Below, piece by piece: positions 1-7,248 of a stretch of 12,745 bases of DNA. The translations under genes were made by a program, and so were the position numbers. The notes beneath the pieces are model-generated. The model was not told where the DNA came from and ran no database searches. It was given only the letters and a program-made list of their open reading frames with translations. The stretch is from Parcubacteria group bacterium. Its GTDB lineage: Bacteria; Patescibacteriota; Minisyncoccia; Phycocordibacterales; GCA-002724975. The stretch covers positions 1 to 12,745 of the forward strand of contig PBQF01000032.1 in NCBI GenBank assembly GCA_002724975.1, given 5' to 3'. Position 1 is the first letter of the stretch; each line of letters starts with the position of its first letter.

Positions 1-2
1 CC

Positions 3-137
3 GTCGACATGGGCGCCTGGTGGTTCAACCTGCGCCCCTCAAACACCGAACCCCTGCTGCGCCTCAACCTGGAAGCCGCAATCGCCACCGACTGCGCCGA
101 CCGGCTGGCCGAGGTATCGGCACTCATCGCCCAATAG
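3..137 (+). CDS. Phosphomannomutase/phosphoglucomutase, C-terminal fragment (foreign-looking)
   Basis: Only the last 44 codons lie in the window; the gene enters from the left edge and stops at TAG 135-137. The frame reads WWFNLRPSNTEPLLRLNLEA, which matches the conserved C-terminal phosphate-binding loop (RPSNTEP) of alpha-D-phosphohexomutases of the ManB/PgcA type. These enzymes interconvert the 1- and 6-phosphates of mannose or glucose. The stretch is very GC-rich with GC-ending codons, as in Actinobacteria and quite unlike the AT-rich DNA from about position 190 onward. It stops just before a 12-bp tandem repeat. The family call is firm. Whether the fragment belongs to the same chromosome as the rest of the window is doubtful; an assembly join is the simplest explanation. 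Confidence 0.75.
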   Translation, partial: VDMGAWWFNLRPSNTEPLLRLNLEAAIATDCADRLAEVSALIAQ

Positions 138-139
138 CC

Positions 140-187
140 ACACCTCCGACAACACCTCCGACAACACCTCCGACAACACCTCCGACA
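140..187 (+). repeat. Four tandem copies of a 12-bp repeat (ACACCTCCGACA)
   Basis: Four identical 12-bp units run 140-151, 152-163, 164-175 and 176-187. In the frame of the downstream protein each unit encodes Thr-Pro-Pro-Thr, a typical extracellular linker. The repeat sits exactly where composition changes from very GC-rich to AT-rich, so it is the likely joining point of two unrelated sequences. Copy number in the real genome may differ. Confidence 0.9.
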
Positions 188-661
188 GACCCCGATGACT
201 ATAGCTCTCTTGAGAAATGTACCAGAGAAAAATTAAAGAAACTCGGAATTGGAATAAATAAAGAAGTATTTTGTCCCTATGGAAAATCTTTTCGGCAGAT
301 TAAAGGGGGATGTACGAATGTAGGAGGATTACCTACAAAAACGATAAACAGTCTTGGTAGGTATAGTCAAGGTTGTACTAGTTGTGATATGACAATTACT
401 GGCGGGACAGAAGCGGGACATAGAGAACATGGTGTGGGTATTTCGGTTGTAGATATAAGATATAACGAAGCAATACTTAATTATGTTAGTGATAAGGCTA
501 ATGAAAAAACCGAAAATACTAAGGGGGAAGATGTTTATATAATAGGAAACGACATTTTTGTTGACGAAGGAAAGGGCGATAACAGACACTTTCATGTAAC
601 AATTGGCACAGGCAATAATGACAACAAAGGTGAACCTTTTACATGTGCTACGGATTCTTAG
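140..661 (+). CDS. Secreted M15-like (D-Ala-D-Ala peptidase-type) protein, N-terminus missing
   Basis: This frame starts with a (TPPT)4 linker and continues into a Cys-containing domain of about 155 residues ending at TAG 659-661. The domain reads ITGGTEAGH, then H-G-V-G-I-S-V-V-D (His at 428-430, Asp at 452-454), and near the end HFH (587-595). The order His...Asp...His with a GTE/GH lead-in resembles the zinc ligands of M15/Hedgehog-type DD-peptidases, and I recall similar proteins from CPR genomes. The His-to-Asp spacing is one residue longer than the usual H-x6-D. Four Cys pairs or singles suggest disulfides and export. The frame can be read upstream to an ATG at position 20, but residues before the linker would come from out-of-frame reading of the phosphomutase gene, so the true N-terminus and signal peptide are probably absent. 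Peptidase activity is an inference. Confidence 0.6.
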   Translation, partial: TPPTTPPTTPPTTPPTDPDDYSSLEKCTREKLKKLGIGINKEVFCPYGKSFRQIKGGCTNVGGLPTKTINSLGRYSQGCTSCDMTITGGTEAGHREHGVGISVVDIRYNEAILNYVSDKANEKTENTKGEDVYIIGNDIFVDEGKGDNRHFHVTIGTGNNDNKGEPFTCATDS

Positions 662-776
662 GTATTTTGCTTTACACTACATTGATAATACAGCAGCGTT
701 TCTAAATCTATCTTTAGTTTTTTGATTGATGGTAAGTGTATTGTTCCAGGGCAGAGACTCTACATTCCGTCCAAAG

Positions 777-847
777 CTGCCGGACTAGGATTCGAACCTA
801 GATCGCCAGGACCAAAACCTGGTGTCCTACCATTAGACGATCCGGCA
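777..847 (-). tRNA. tRNA-Gln (anticodon TTG)
   Basis: Read on the minus strand, this 71-nt sequence folds into a complete cloverleaf. The acceptor TGCCGGA pairs with TCCGGCA. The D arm is GTCTAATGGTAGGAC. The anticodon stem CCAGG/CCTGG encloses TTTTGGT, giving anticodon TTG. The variable loop is CGAT and the T arm CTAGG-TTCGAAT-CCTAG. The discriminator base is G and no CCA is encoded. It lies 136 bp downstream of dnaX on the same strand; no separate promoter was evident, so it may be read through from the dnaX transcript. Confidence 0.96.
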
Positions 848-983
848 GCTTTAGAAAAAATGACAAAACCCTTATTTTCTATTTCGCTCTGCTTAATTAC
901 AGAAATTCTGCTTCGTAAGCCAATTGAAAAGCAAAGCAGTTTGTTTTTCATTCCCTCCATACGACGACCTCGGACTATTCTCA

Positions 984-2009
984 TTAATCTTGCCCAATAA
1001 TCTCCACCAGAGCAAGTTCGAAAGGTAATTGTGGTATATATGAATAGCTTGTCTCTCTGTAAGCATCCAAAAGAGTTTTTAAAACATTAGAGTTGATTTT
1101 GGCTTCCTCGGTCATTTTTTTGAGAAATTCGTAATCTTTTTCTGAAACTTCGCTTTTTATTTCTTCCTTCATGTCACTAGCATATCTAATCAAGAGAATT
1201 AATCTTGCTTTATGTAAAATCAATTTGAGAAAAATTTTCATATCAACATTTTTTTCTACCGCTTTTCCTACAGCCTCTAAAGCATCATCTAATTCCTTCT
1301 CTGAAATAGCTTTCAGAATGTCATTAACCAATTCCCCTGAAGGCGCCCCAGTCACTTTTTCAATTTCTCTTAAAGAAATCTCTTTGTTTTTAGAACTACT
1401 TATAGTTTTTTGCAAAATCCCCTGTGTATCTCTAAAAGAACTGTCACCAAGAATCGAAATCAATTCCACTCCTGAAGGGTCAATTCTAAATCCTTCTTTT
1501 TTAGCAATATCCACAATCATATTTTTTAAAACTTCATGGCTCGGCTTTCTAAAACCATGTGGTTCACAACGCGAAACTATAGTGTCTGGGAGTTTGTGTA
1601 CTTCTGTTGTAGCTAAAATGAAAATCGCATGTGCTGGAGGTTCTTCTAGAGTTTTTAGAAGAGCATTAAACGCTTCCTTAGTAAGCATATGAGCTTCGTC
1701 AATAATATAAACCTTATATTTTGACTCAAACGGCATAATATTAACCGCATCTCTAAGCTCTCGAATATCATCTATACCACGATTAGAAGCAGCGTCTATT
1801 TCATATAAATCATTTCTGGTAGTACCTATTTCATTGGCAAAAATCCTAGCCACACTAGTTTTTCCTGTTCCTCTCGTGCCAGAAAAAAGATAAGCATGGG
1901 AAATATTCCCAAGCTTTATGGCACTTGAAAGAGAATCGGTAATATGCTCCTGTCCCAAGACATCATTGAATTTTTGAGGCCTATATTTTCTATAGAGAGC
2001 AATTTCCAT
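984..2009 (-). CDS. dnaX: DNA polymerase III subunit gamma/tau, short form without zinc module
   Basis: This AAA+ clamp-loader subunit of 341 residues opens the sliding clamp and loads it on primed DNA. Walker A GTRGTGKT is at 44-51, Walker B YIIDEAHM around 101-108, sensor 1 LATTE at 132-136, and the SRC arginine finger at 146-148. EIDAASNRGIDDIREL (70-85) is diagnostic for DnaX. The usual zinc-binding insert with four cysteines, placed between the ARIFA helix (54-58) and EIDAAS, is absent and replaced by about ten residues without Cys. The C-terminal tau extension (DnaB and alpha binding in Escherichia coli) is also missing. The gene starts 18 bp after the ftsQ-like gene, on the same strand. 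No Shine-Dalgarno site is visible. A TATACT hexamer at 2017-2022 lies 7 nt before the ATG and could start a leaderless transcript. Confidence 0.95.
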   Translation of the reverse strand: MEIALYRKYRPQKFNDVLGQEHITDSLSSAIKLGNISHAYLFSGTRGTGKTSVARIFANEIGTTRNDLYEIDAASNRGIDDIRELRDAVNIMPFESKYKVYIIDEAHMLTKEAFNALLKTLEEPPAHAIFILATTEVHKLPDTIVSRCEPHGFRKPSHEVLKNMIVDIAKKEGFRIDPSGVELISILGDSSFRDTQGILQKTISSSKNKEISLREIEKVTGAPSGELVNDILKAISEKELDDALEAVGKAVEKNVDMKIFLKLILHKARLILLIRYASDMKEEIKSEVSEKDYEFLKKMTEEAKINSNVLKTLLDAYRETSYSYIPQLPFELALVEIIGQD

Positions 2010-2027
2010 AGCAAAGAGTATACACTA

Positions 2028-2861
2028 TTATTTAAATTGGTAGTAAACCTTATTTCCGAAACGAAGGTCTATGTAATCCAAAATACCCTTATTCTCCACT
2101 TCTTTCTTGAAACTAGGGTTACTTAAGATTGAATTTAAATCTTCAGAGAGCCCCACAATATCCTGCTCCAGATTGTATATGAGCCGAGCACCGTCGTTGA
2201 GCCACAATTCCATATCACCTTCTCTAAGTTTTACTAACGAGGCGGGCACTAAATTAAGTTGTTTTATTGAACTTTTAAATGACTTCAGACTCTGGTATTT
2301 AGACTTTGGTAAGAATTCCCTTCCAATCGGATTAGAGCCACCTATTTCCCCATAAACCTTTAGAAAAACATTCCCAGAAAAACTCGGAGCTTTGGAATAA
2401 ATTAATCCATCCGGATCAACAAAAAAACACTTTTCTTCAAGCTCTTCTCCTTTTTTCACTCCACACCAGAGAGTGTCAGGTTTTCTTTCGTTAATAACAA
2501 CATGAAGTTCTTCAAGATCTATAATTGAAAAACGAACGTCTTCAATCCGCCTAAATTCTTCCATTAAATCTCTTTTAATCTGCTTTTTGGGATAAATTAA
2601 AACATTCTTCCTTGCAAAGAAACCTAAATAATATCCTGTTATATTTTGATTAATAATTTTCTCAATTTCAGAGTTGGAAGTGACTGAATTGCCCTCTGTG
2701 GTGGCCCCAACAATATGAAATTGAGGAAGTCGTGAAAGATAAGTTAAACCTGCAATAATTAAAATTAAAACAAGGGTAATCTGCCCTGATTTCACTAGAA
2801 AAACTTCTCTTTTTTGTTCGGTTAACCTTGAACTTCTTTTTATTTTCCGGCCGTATACCAT
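2028..2861 (-). CDS. ftsQ: Cell-division protein of the FtsQ/DivIB family
   Basis: The 277-residue product has the FtsQ layout. There is a short basic cytoplasmic tail (1-24), one membrane helix at about 27-44 (ITLVLILIIAGLTYL), a POTRA-like region from about 47 to 125 beginning FHIVG and including the INERKP segment, and a beta-rich domain ending in LDYIDLRFGNKVYYQ. That last motif is typical of FtsQ C-termini. In the family, FtsQ links early and late divisome proteins (FtsB, FtsL, FtsI) outside the membrane. It sits 12 bp after serS and 18 bp before dnaX, probably as one operon, rather than in the usual mur-ftsQAZ cluster. No Shine-Dalgarno site is seen; TAAACT at 2871-2876 lies 9 nt before the ATG. 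Sequence drift is large, so the call depends on layout and the C-terminal motif. Confidence 0.78.
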   Translation of the reverse strand: MVYGRKIKRSSRLTEQKREVFLVKSGQITLVLILIIAGLTYLSRLPQFHIVGATTEGNSVTSNSEIEKIINQNITGYYLGFFARKNVLIYPKKQIKRDLMEEFRRIEDVRFSIIDLEELHVVINERKPDTLWCGVKKGEELEEKCFFVDPDGLIYSKAPSFSGNVFLKVYGEIGGSNPIGREFLPKSKYQSLKSFKSSIKQLNLVPASLVKLREGDMELWLNDGARLIYNLEQDIVGLSEDLNSILSNPSFKKEVENKGILDYIDLRFGNKVYYQFK

Positions 2862-2873
2862 CGATTGGCCAGT

Positions 2874-4136
2874 TTATTTCCTAGTAACATCCTTGCCCAT
2901 ATAAGGCACCAACACATTTGGGATATTTATAGAACCGTCCTCGTTCTGATTATTTTCAACTATGGCAATCAAAATTCTTGGGGTGGCAATAGCTGTATTG
3001 TTTAGAGAATGAACAAAGGCTGTTTTACCATCCTTGCCCTTATACTTAATCCCAGCCCTTCTACTTTGAAAATCATGATAATAAGAAGATGAATGGGTTT
3101 CCTTAAATTTGTTCTCTGACGGAATCCAGCTTTCGATATCATACGTTTTAACAGCTCCTTGAGAAATATCCCCAGTAGCATTTACTACAACCCTGTGTGG
3201 AATCCCCAACTTTTGCATAATCTCCTCCGAATTGGCTGTGAGCTCCTCGTGGAATTTAACTGATTCTTCATGACTTGCTTCGCAAAGGATAAACTGCTCA
3301 GTCTTCATAAACTCATGGACTCGGGTGATTCCTTTGGCATCTTTGCCATAATTTCCAATTTCCCTTCTAAAACAAGGTGAGAAAGCAACATATTTTTTAG
3401 GTAACTCCTCCTCCTTTAAGGTCTCGTTCATATGGAAACCAGTCATTGGTACCTCGGCTGTCCCAGCTAAATATAAGTCATCTTGAGTTTTGTAAACTTC
3501 ATCTTTACTTTTAGGGAAATGCCCTGTGGCAATAAAGTTCTCCGATCGAATCAGACTTGGTGCACTAAATGGTTCATACCCCTTTTTAACCATTTCATCC
3601 ATCACAAACCTATGAACAGCAAAACTCAACAAAGCTCCGTCACCCTTTAGAAAATAACCTCTGAAACCAGCAACCTTGACTCCTCTTTCTAAATCAACCA
3701 TCTCTAAACTTTCCATTAGTTCAATATGATTCTTTGCTTTAAAATTAAATTTCGTTGGTTCTCCCCAAGTCCTGATTTCTTCATGGTCTTCTTCTTTTGA
3801 CCCTACAGGAACACTGACATCAGGAATATTTGGAACATCAAGCATTAATTCCTGCCACTTCTTCGTCACACTTCCTAAAGATTCTTCTTCTTTGCTCAAA
3901 TCAGACTTGAGAATGGCCATTTCTTTCAAAAGACTTTCCTTTTCGTCTCCTGAAGCATTTACAATCTTTTCATTAAAACTATTCTGTTTGCTTCTCTTTT
4001 CTTCAACAGATTGCAGTAGGGCCTTCCTTTCATCGTCTACTTTTATAAGTTCATCAACATTAAACTTGGAGCCTCTGTTTCCAACAGACTCTCTTATTAC
4101 ATCAATATTCTCTCTGATAAACTTAATATCAAGCAT
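2874..4136 (-). CDS. serS: Seryl-tRNA synthetase
   Basis: The 420-residue length is typical for this class II synthetase, which charges tRNA-Ser with serine in the cytosol. Residues 32-98 form the charged, heptad-rich antiparallel coiled-coil arm that grips the long variable arm of tRNA-Ser. The catalytic core follows, with TAE (226-228, serine binding), motif 2 around FRREIGNYG (256-264) leading to TRVHEFMKTEQF, and motif 3 around NNTAIATPRILIAIVEN with the ATP-binding Arg387. HSLNN replaces the more common HTLNGSG just before motif 3. The gene is divergent from dprA with only 17 bp between start codons, and heads the serS-ftsQ-dnaX set. No Shine-Dalgarno site is present. TATTAT at 4146-4151 (minus strand) lies 9 nt before the ATG. 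Confidence 0.97.
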   Translation of the reverse strand: MLDIKFIRENIDVIRESVGNRGSKFNVDELIKVDDERKALLQSVEEKRSKQNSFNEKIVNASGDEKESLLKEMAILKSDLSKEEESLGSVTKKWQELMLDVPNIPDVSVPVGSKEEDHEEIRTWGEPTKFNFKAKNHIELMESLEMVDLERGVKVAGFRGYFLKGDGALLSFAVHRFVMDEMVKKGYEPFSAPSLIRSENFIATGHFPKSKDEVYKTQDDLYLAGTAEVPMTGFHMNETLKEEELPKKYVAFSPCFRREIGNYGKDAKGITRVHEFMKTEQFILCEASHEESVKFHEELTANSEEIMQKLGIPHRVVVNATGDISQGAVKTYDIESWIPSENKFKETHSSSYYHDFQSRRAGIKYKGKDGKTAFVHSLNNTAIATPRILIAIVENNQNEDGSINIPNVLVPYMGKDVTRK

Positions 4137-4153
4137 AACAAACCAATAATAAC

Positions 4154-5008
4154 ATGAGCTATGAGGTTAGAGAACTGGAATCAGAAGACTTTCCTAAACT
4201 GCTTTTCCAAATAGAAGACCCACCGGAAAAGCTTTTTCTTGCTGGGAAATTACCCAGACCAGAGTGTAAATTCCTGTGTGTGGTCGGCTCACGTAAAAAT
4301 TCCAACTATGGGAGAGAAGTCTGCCGGAAGTTAATAGAAGGACTTCGAGGTACTAATATAGTAGTGGTGTCCGGTCTAGCTTTGGGAATTGATTCAATTG
4401 CTCATCAGGCAGCACTTAATACAGGATTAAAAACAATTGCCCTCCCTGGCTCAGGCCTGCATCCGAAAGTTATGTATCCAAGAACCAATTTAAGACTGGC
4501 TGAAGAAATAATTAAAAATGGCGGTGCACTTCTTTCAGAATTCGAGGAGAAGTTTAAAGCAACAACTTGGAGTTTCCCTCAAAGAAATAGATTAATGGCT
4601 GGAATGTCTGATGCTGTATTAATAGTAGAAGCTGAAGAAAAATCAGGGACTCTCATTACAGCTCGGCTGGCTATGGAATATAACCGAGACGTCTTGGTTG
4701 TGCCTGGAGATATTTTTTCAAGAAATTCAGTTGGTTCCAACAATTTAATAAAAGACGGGGCCATACCAATATTTAATAGTGAAGATATTTTGAAACATTT
4801 CGGCATGGAAACAAGTAGAAAAAATGAAATCAGGGATTTGTCAGAGAATGAGAAAGCTGTCATAGCAGTACTAACGGAGCCAATGACAAAAGATGAATTA
4901 ATAGAAAAAACTGGAATGGAAATTGGAAAGGTAAATATTCTGATTTCTTCAATGGAAATAAAAGGAATCATCAAAGAGAGTTACGGAAAAATCTTTGTAA
5001 ACGAATAA
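4154..5008 (+). CDS. dprA: DNA-processing protein DprA (Smf)
   Basis: This 284-residue protein loads RecA on single-stranded DNA entering by transformation. The Rossmann-like DprA fold is well conserved: VVGSRKNSNYG (43-53), SGLALGID (73-80), ALPGSGL (96-102), SEFEE (128-132), FPQRNRLMAG (141-150), EAEEKSGTLITA (159-170) and VPGDI (183-187). The C-terminal region (about 230-282) has the winged-helix pattern LTEPMTKDELIEKTGM...INSL-type found in many DprA proteins. The N-terminal SAM-like domain is shortened to about 30 residues. It is divergent from serS, and topA follows 47 bp downstream in the same direction. Competence genes are common in CPR genomes, so DNA uptake is a reasonable context, but no other competence gene lies here. 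Confidence 0.95.
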   Translation: MSYEVRELESEDFPKLLFQIEDPPEKLFLAGKLPRPECKFLCVVGSRKNSNYGREVCRKLIEGLRGTNIVVVSGLALGIDSIAHQAALNTGLKTIALPGSGLHPKVMYPRTNLRLAEEIIKNGGALLSEFEEKFKATTWSFPQRNRLMAGMSDAVLIVEAEEKSGTLITARLAMEYNRDVLVVPGDIFSRNSVGSNNLIKDGAIPIFNSEDILKHFGMETSRKNEIRDLSENEKAVIAVLTEPMTKDELIEKTGMEIGKVNILISSMEIKGIIKESYGKIFVNE

Positions 5009-5014
5009 AAGGAT

Positions 5015-5043
5015 TTGCAAAAAAAATTGTTTTGTATTATTAC
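5015..5043 (+). promoter_or_regulatory. Possible topA promoter
   Basis: TTGCAA (5015-5020) and TATTAC (5038-5043) are separated by 17 bp, each matching 4 of 6 consensus bases. A start site near 5050 would leave a leader of only about 6 nt before the ATG at 5056. The match is modest and is based on position and spacing only. Confidence 0.3.
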
Positions 5044-5055
5044 TTACTTCTGATA

Positions 5056-7209
5056 ATGAAATTATTAATTGTTGAGTCTCCGGCCAAAGCGAAAACAATT
5101 ACTAAATATTTGGATGATAAATATAAGGTTGTCGCTTCAGTCGGACATATAAGGGATTTGCCAAAAAACAATAAAAAAGCCATAGACATAGATGGTGGTT
5201 TTCTTCCTCATTACGAAATTAAACAAGAAAAGAAAAAGGTGGTCAGCGAACTTAAAAAGCTGGCAAAAGATGCTGATGAAATAGTCTTGGCGACCGACCC
5301 TGATAGAGAAGGAGAGGCTATCGCTTGGCATATTCAGGAGGCTTTAAAACTAAAGAATCCAAAAAGGATAGTCTTTAACGAAATTACCAAAGAGGCTGTA
5401 CAAGAGGCTGTAGAGCATCCGCGTGAAATTGACACTAATTTAAGAGAGGCTCAGGAAGCTAGAAGAGTTTTAGACAGATTATTTGGATATGATTTAAGTG
5501 GACTGATTTGGAAAAAAGTCAGATATGGACTTTCAGCGGGACGAGTTCAGTCCCCCGCTCTTCGAATCATTATGGAAAGAGAAAGAGAAATTAGAGCTTT
5601 CAAATCTGAAGATTTTTGGGTAATTACGGCCCAAACCAAAACAGAAAAGGGCAATGAACTTGTCTTGATATGTAAGGAAGAACCAAGAAAAGAAGACAGT
5701 GTAAAGAAAATCCTTGAGGCTGCAAAGAAAAACGACTGGAAAGTTAAATCGGTTGAAGAAAAAGAAATGAAAAGATCTCCATATCCTCCGTTTAAAACTT
5801 CAACTCTTCAACAAAGAGCCAGCTCATACTTAGGCTTCTCTCCATCAAGAACAATGCGGGCGGCGCAAAAACTCTACGAGAAGGGATATATTACATACAT
5901 GAGAACTGATAGTGCAAACTTGAGTGCTATCGCACATAAGCAAATTCTAGCTTTAATAAACGAAAAATACGGAAAAAAATATGTCCAATCAAGAATATAT
6001 AAAACTACAAGCAAGAATGCTCAAGAAGCACATGAAGCAATAAGACCAACTCATATTAATACACTTAAAGCTGGGTTAACTGATGATGAGAAATCACTTT
6101 ATGATTTGATTTGGAAAAGAACAATAGCTTCTCAAATGGCAAACGCCAAGATTTTAAAAACAAAAATAACTGCCGAGATAAAAGACAGTCCTGATTTTGC
6201 TGCAAACGGTTCCAGAACCCTTTTTGACGGCTGGCTTAAAGCAAGCCCAAATTCACAAGGAGAAGATGTTGAACTGCCAAAGGTTAAAGAAAAAGAAAAA
6301 CTGGAACTTATCAATATAGAAAATGAGAAAAAAGAAACAAAACCACCTTCAAGGTACACGGAAGCTGGATTGATTAAAGAACTTGAAAAAAAGGGTATTG
6401 GCAGACCTTCTACTTATGCAGCTATTATGAGAACTCTGGCAGAGAGAGGTTATGTTGACAAAGAAGGTAAAACTCTTTTCCCCACCGATACTGGAGAAGT
6501 TGTGTCTTCTTTTTTGGAGGAGAATTTTAAAAAATACATAAGCGATTCGTTTACAGCCGAAATGGAAAACGAGTTGGACGAAATAGCCGACGGAAAGCGA
6601 GAATACAAAAAAACTCTAGAAGATTTCTATGAAGATTTCTCCGAGGATGTGAAGAAAAAAGAAGATATAGACAAAATTACAAATTTGGGAGAAGCGCCTA
6701 AGGAATTCAAGTGTCCGAAGTGTGGTAAGAGTATGGTTATAAAACTCGGGAAAAACGGGAAATTTATGAGCTGTAAAGATTTCCCAAATTGTCATGGTGC
6801 CAGAACCGCAGAGGGAAAAGAATTGAAAGAAAATAAACCAATTGGAGTTGATCCAGAAACTGAATTAAACGTCTACGTCTTAGAAGGACCATATGGACCT
6901 TATGTCCAATTGGGTGAAAAGGAAAAATCAAAAAAGCCTAAGAGGGGCAAGATTCCTGATGATGTAAAATTAGAAGACATTACCTTAGAAGAAGCATTAA
7001 AATATGTCGCTCTGCCAAGAGAACTCGGCAAACATCCCGAAACCGGAGATACGATTAGCGCCAGCATTGGAAGGTTTGGCCCATACATTGTTCATCAAAA
7101 AGACTTCAGATCTCTTAAAGAAGACGATGTCTATACTATTGAGCTCCCAAGAGCCTTAGAGATTCTGGCGGAAGAGAAAAAGACCAGAAGAAGAAAAACT
7201 AAAAAATAG
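5056..7209 (+). CDS. topA: DNA topoisomerase I (type IA)
   Basis: The 717-residue enzyme relaxes negative supercoils through a 5'-phosphotyrosine strand break. The TOPRIM domain starts at MKLLIVESPAKAKTI (Glu7) and holds DPDRE with Asp81, Asp83 and Glu85 for magnesium. The catalytic tyrosine is Tyr281 in ITYMRTDS. One zinc ribbon follows (Cys553, Cys556, Cys573, Cys579), where E. coli TopA has several. A C-terminal repeat region contains GPYGPYVQLG and GRFGPYIVH, and the protein ends in a Lys/Arg-rich tail (EEKKTRRRKTKK) likely to touch DNA. The frame stays open to a TTG at 5032, but the family normally begins MKLLIVESPAKA, so ATG 5056 is chosen. It lies between dprA and rel, all on the plus strand. 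Confidence 0.97.
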   Translation: MKLLIVESPAKAKTITKYLDDKYKVVASVGHIRDLPKNNKKAIDIDGGFLPHYEIKQEKKKVVSELKKLAKDADEIVLATDPDREGEAIAWHIQEALKLKNPKRIVFNEITKEAVQEAVEHPREIDTNLREAQEARRVLDRLFGYDLSGLIWKKVRYGLSAGRVQSPALRIIMEREREIRAFKSEDFWVITAQTKTEKGNELVLICKEEPRKEDSVKKILEAAKKNDWKVKSVEEKEMKRSPYPPFKTSTLQQRASSYLGFSPSRTMRAAQKLYEKGYITYMRTDSANLSAIAHKQILALINEKYGKKYVQSRIYKTTSKNAQEAHEAIRPTHINTLKAGLTDDEKSLYDLIWKRTIASQMANAKILKTKITAEIKDSPDFAANGSRTLFDGWLKASPNSQGEDVELPKVKEKEKLELINIENEKKETKPPSRYTEAGLIKELEKKGIGRPSTYAAIMRTLAERGYVDKEGKTLFPTDTGEVVSSFLEENFKKYISDSFTAEMENELDEIADGKREYKKTLEDFYEDFSEDVKKKEDIDKITNLGEAPKEFKCPKCGKSMVIKLGKNGKFMSCKDFPNCHGARTAEGKELKENKPIGVDPETELNVYVLEGPYGPYVQLGEKEKSKKPKRGKIPDDVKLEDITLEEALKYVALPRELGKHPETGDTISASIGRFGPYIVHQKDFRSLKEDDVYTIELPRALEILAEEKKTRRRKTKK

Positions 7210-7213
7210 AATC

Positions 7214-7241
7214 TTGCCTTAGATAAGTAGAGGTGTAAGAT
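7214..7241 (+). promoter_or_regulatory. Possible rel promoter giving a leaderless transcript
   Basis: TTGCCT (7214-7219) and TAAGAT (7236-7241) have a 16-bp spacer and match 4 of 6 consensus bases each. The second hexamer ends 7 nt before the rel ATG, so transcription would begin at or near the start codon. A GAGGTG at about 7230-7235 is too far from the ATG (over 12 nt) to act as a ribosome site. Confidence 0.3.
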
Positions 7242-7248
7242 TTCTAAT

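Noticed and set aside
20..139. N-terminal 40 codons before the TPPT linker in the M15-like frame
   Set aside because: They are the phosphohexomutase gene read in the wrong frame; the real gene there is in another frame with a clear family motif.
760..984. Minus-strand open frame of 74 codons between dnaX and position 760
   Set aside because: It runs through the tRNA-Gln gene and reads tRNA sequence as protein (SSNGRTPGFGPGDLGSNPS is a typical tRNA translation artefact).
1171..1692. Plus-strand open frame of 173 codons opposite dnaX
   Set aside because: It is a shadow of the well-supported dnaX gene and shows no family motif of its own.
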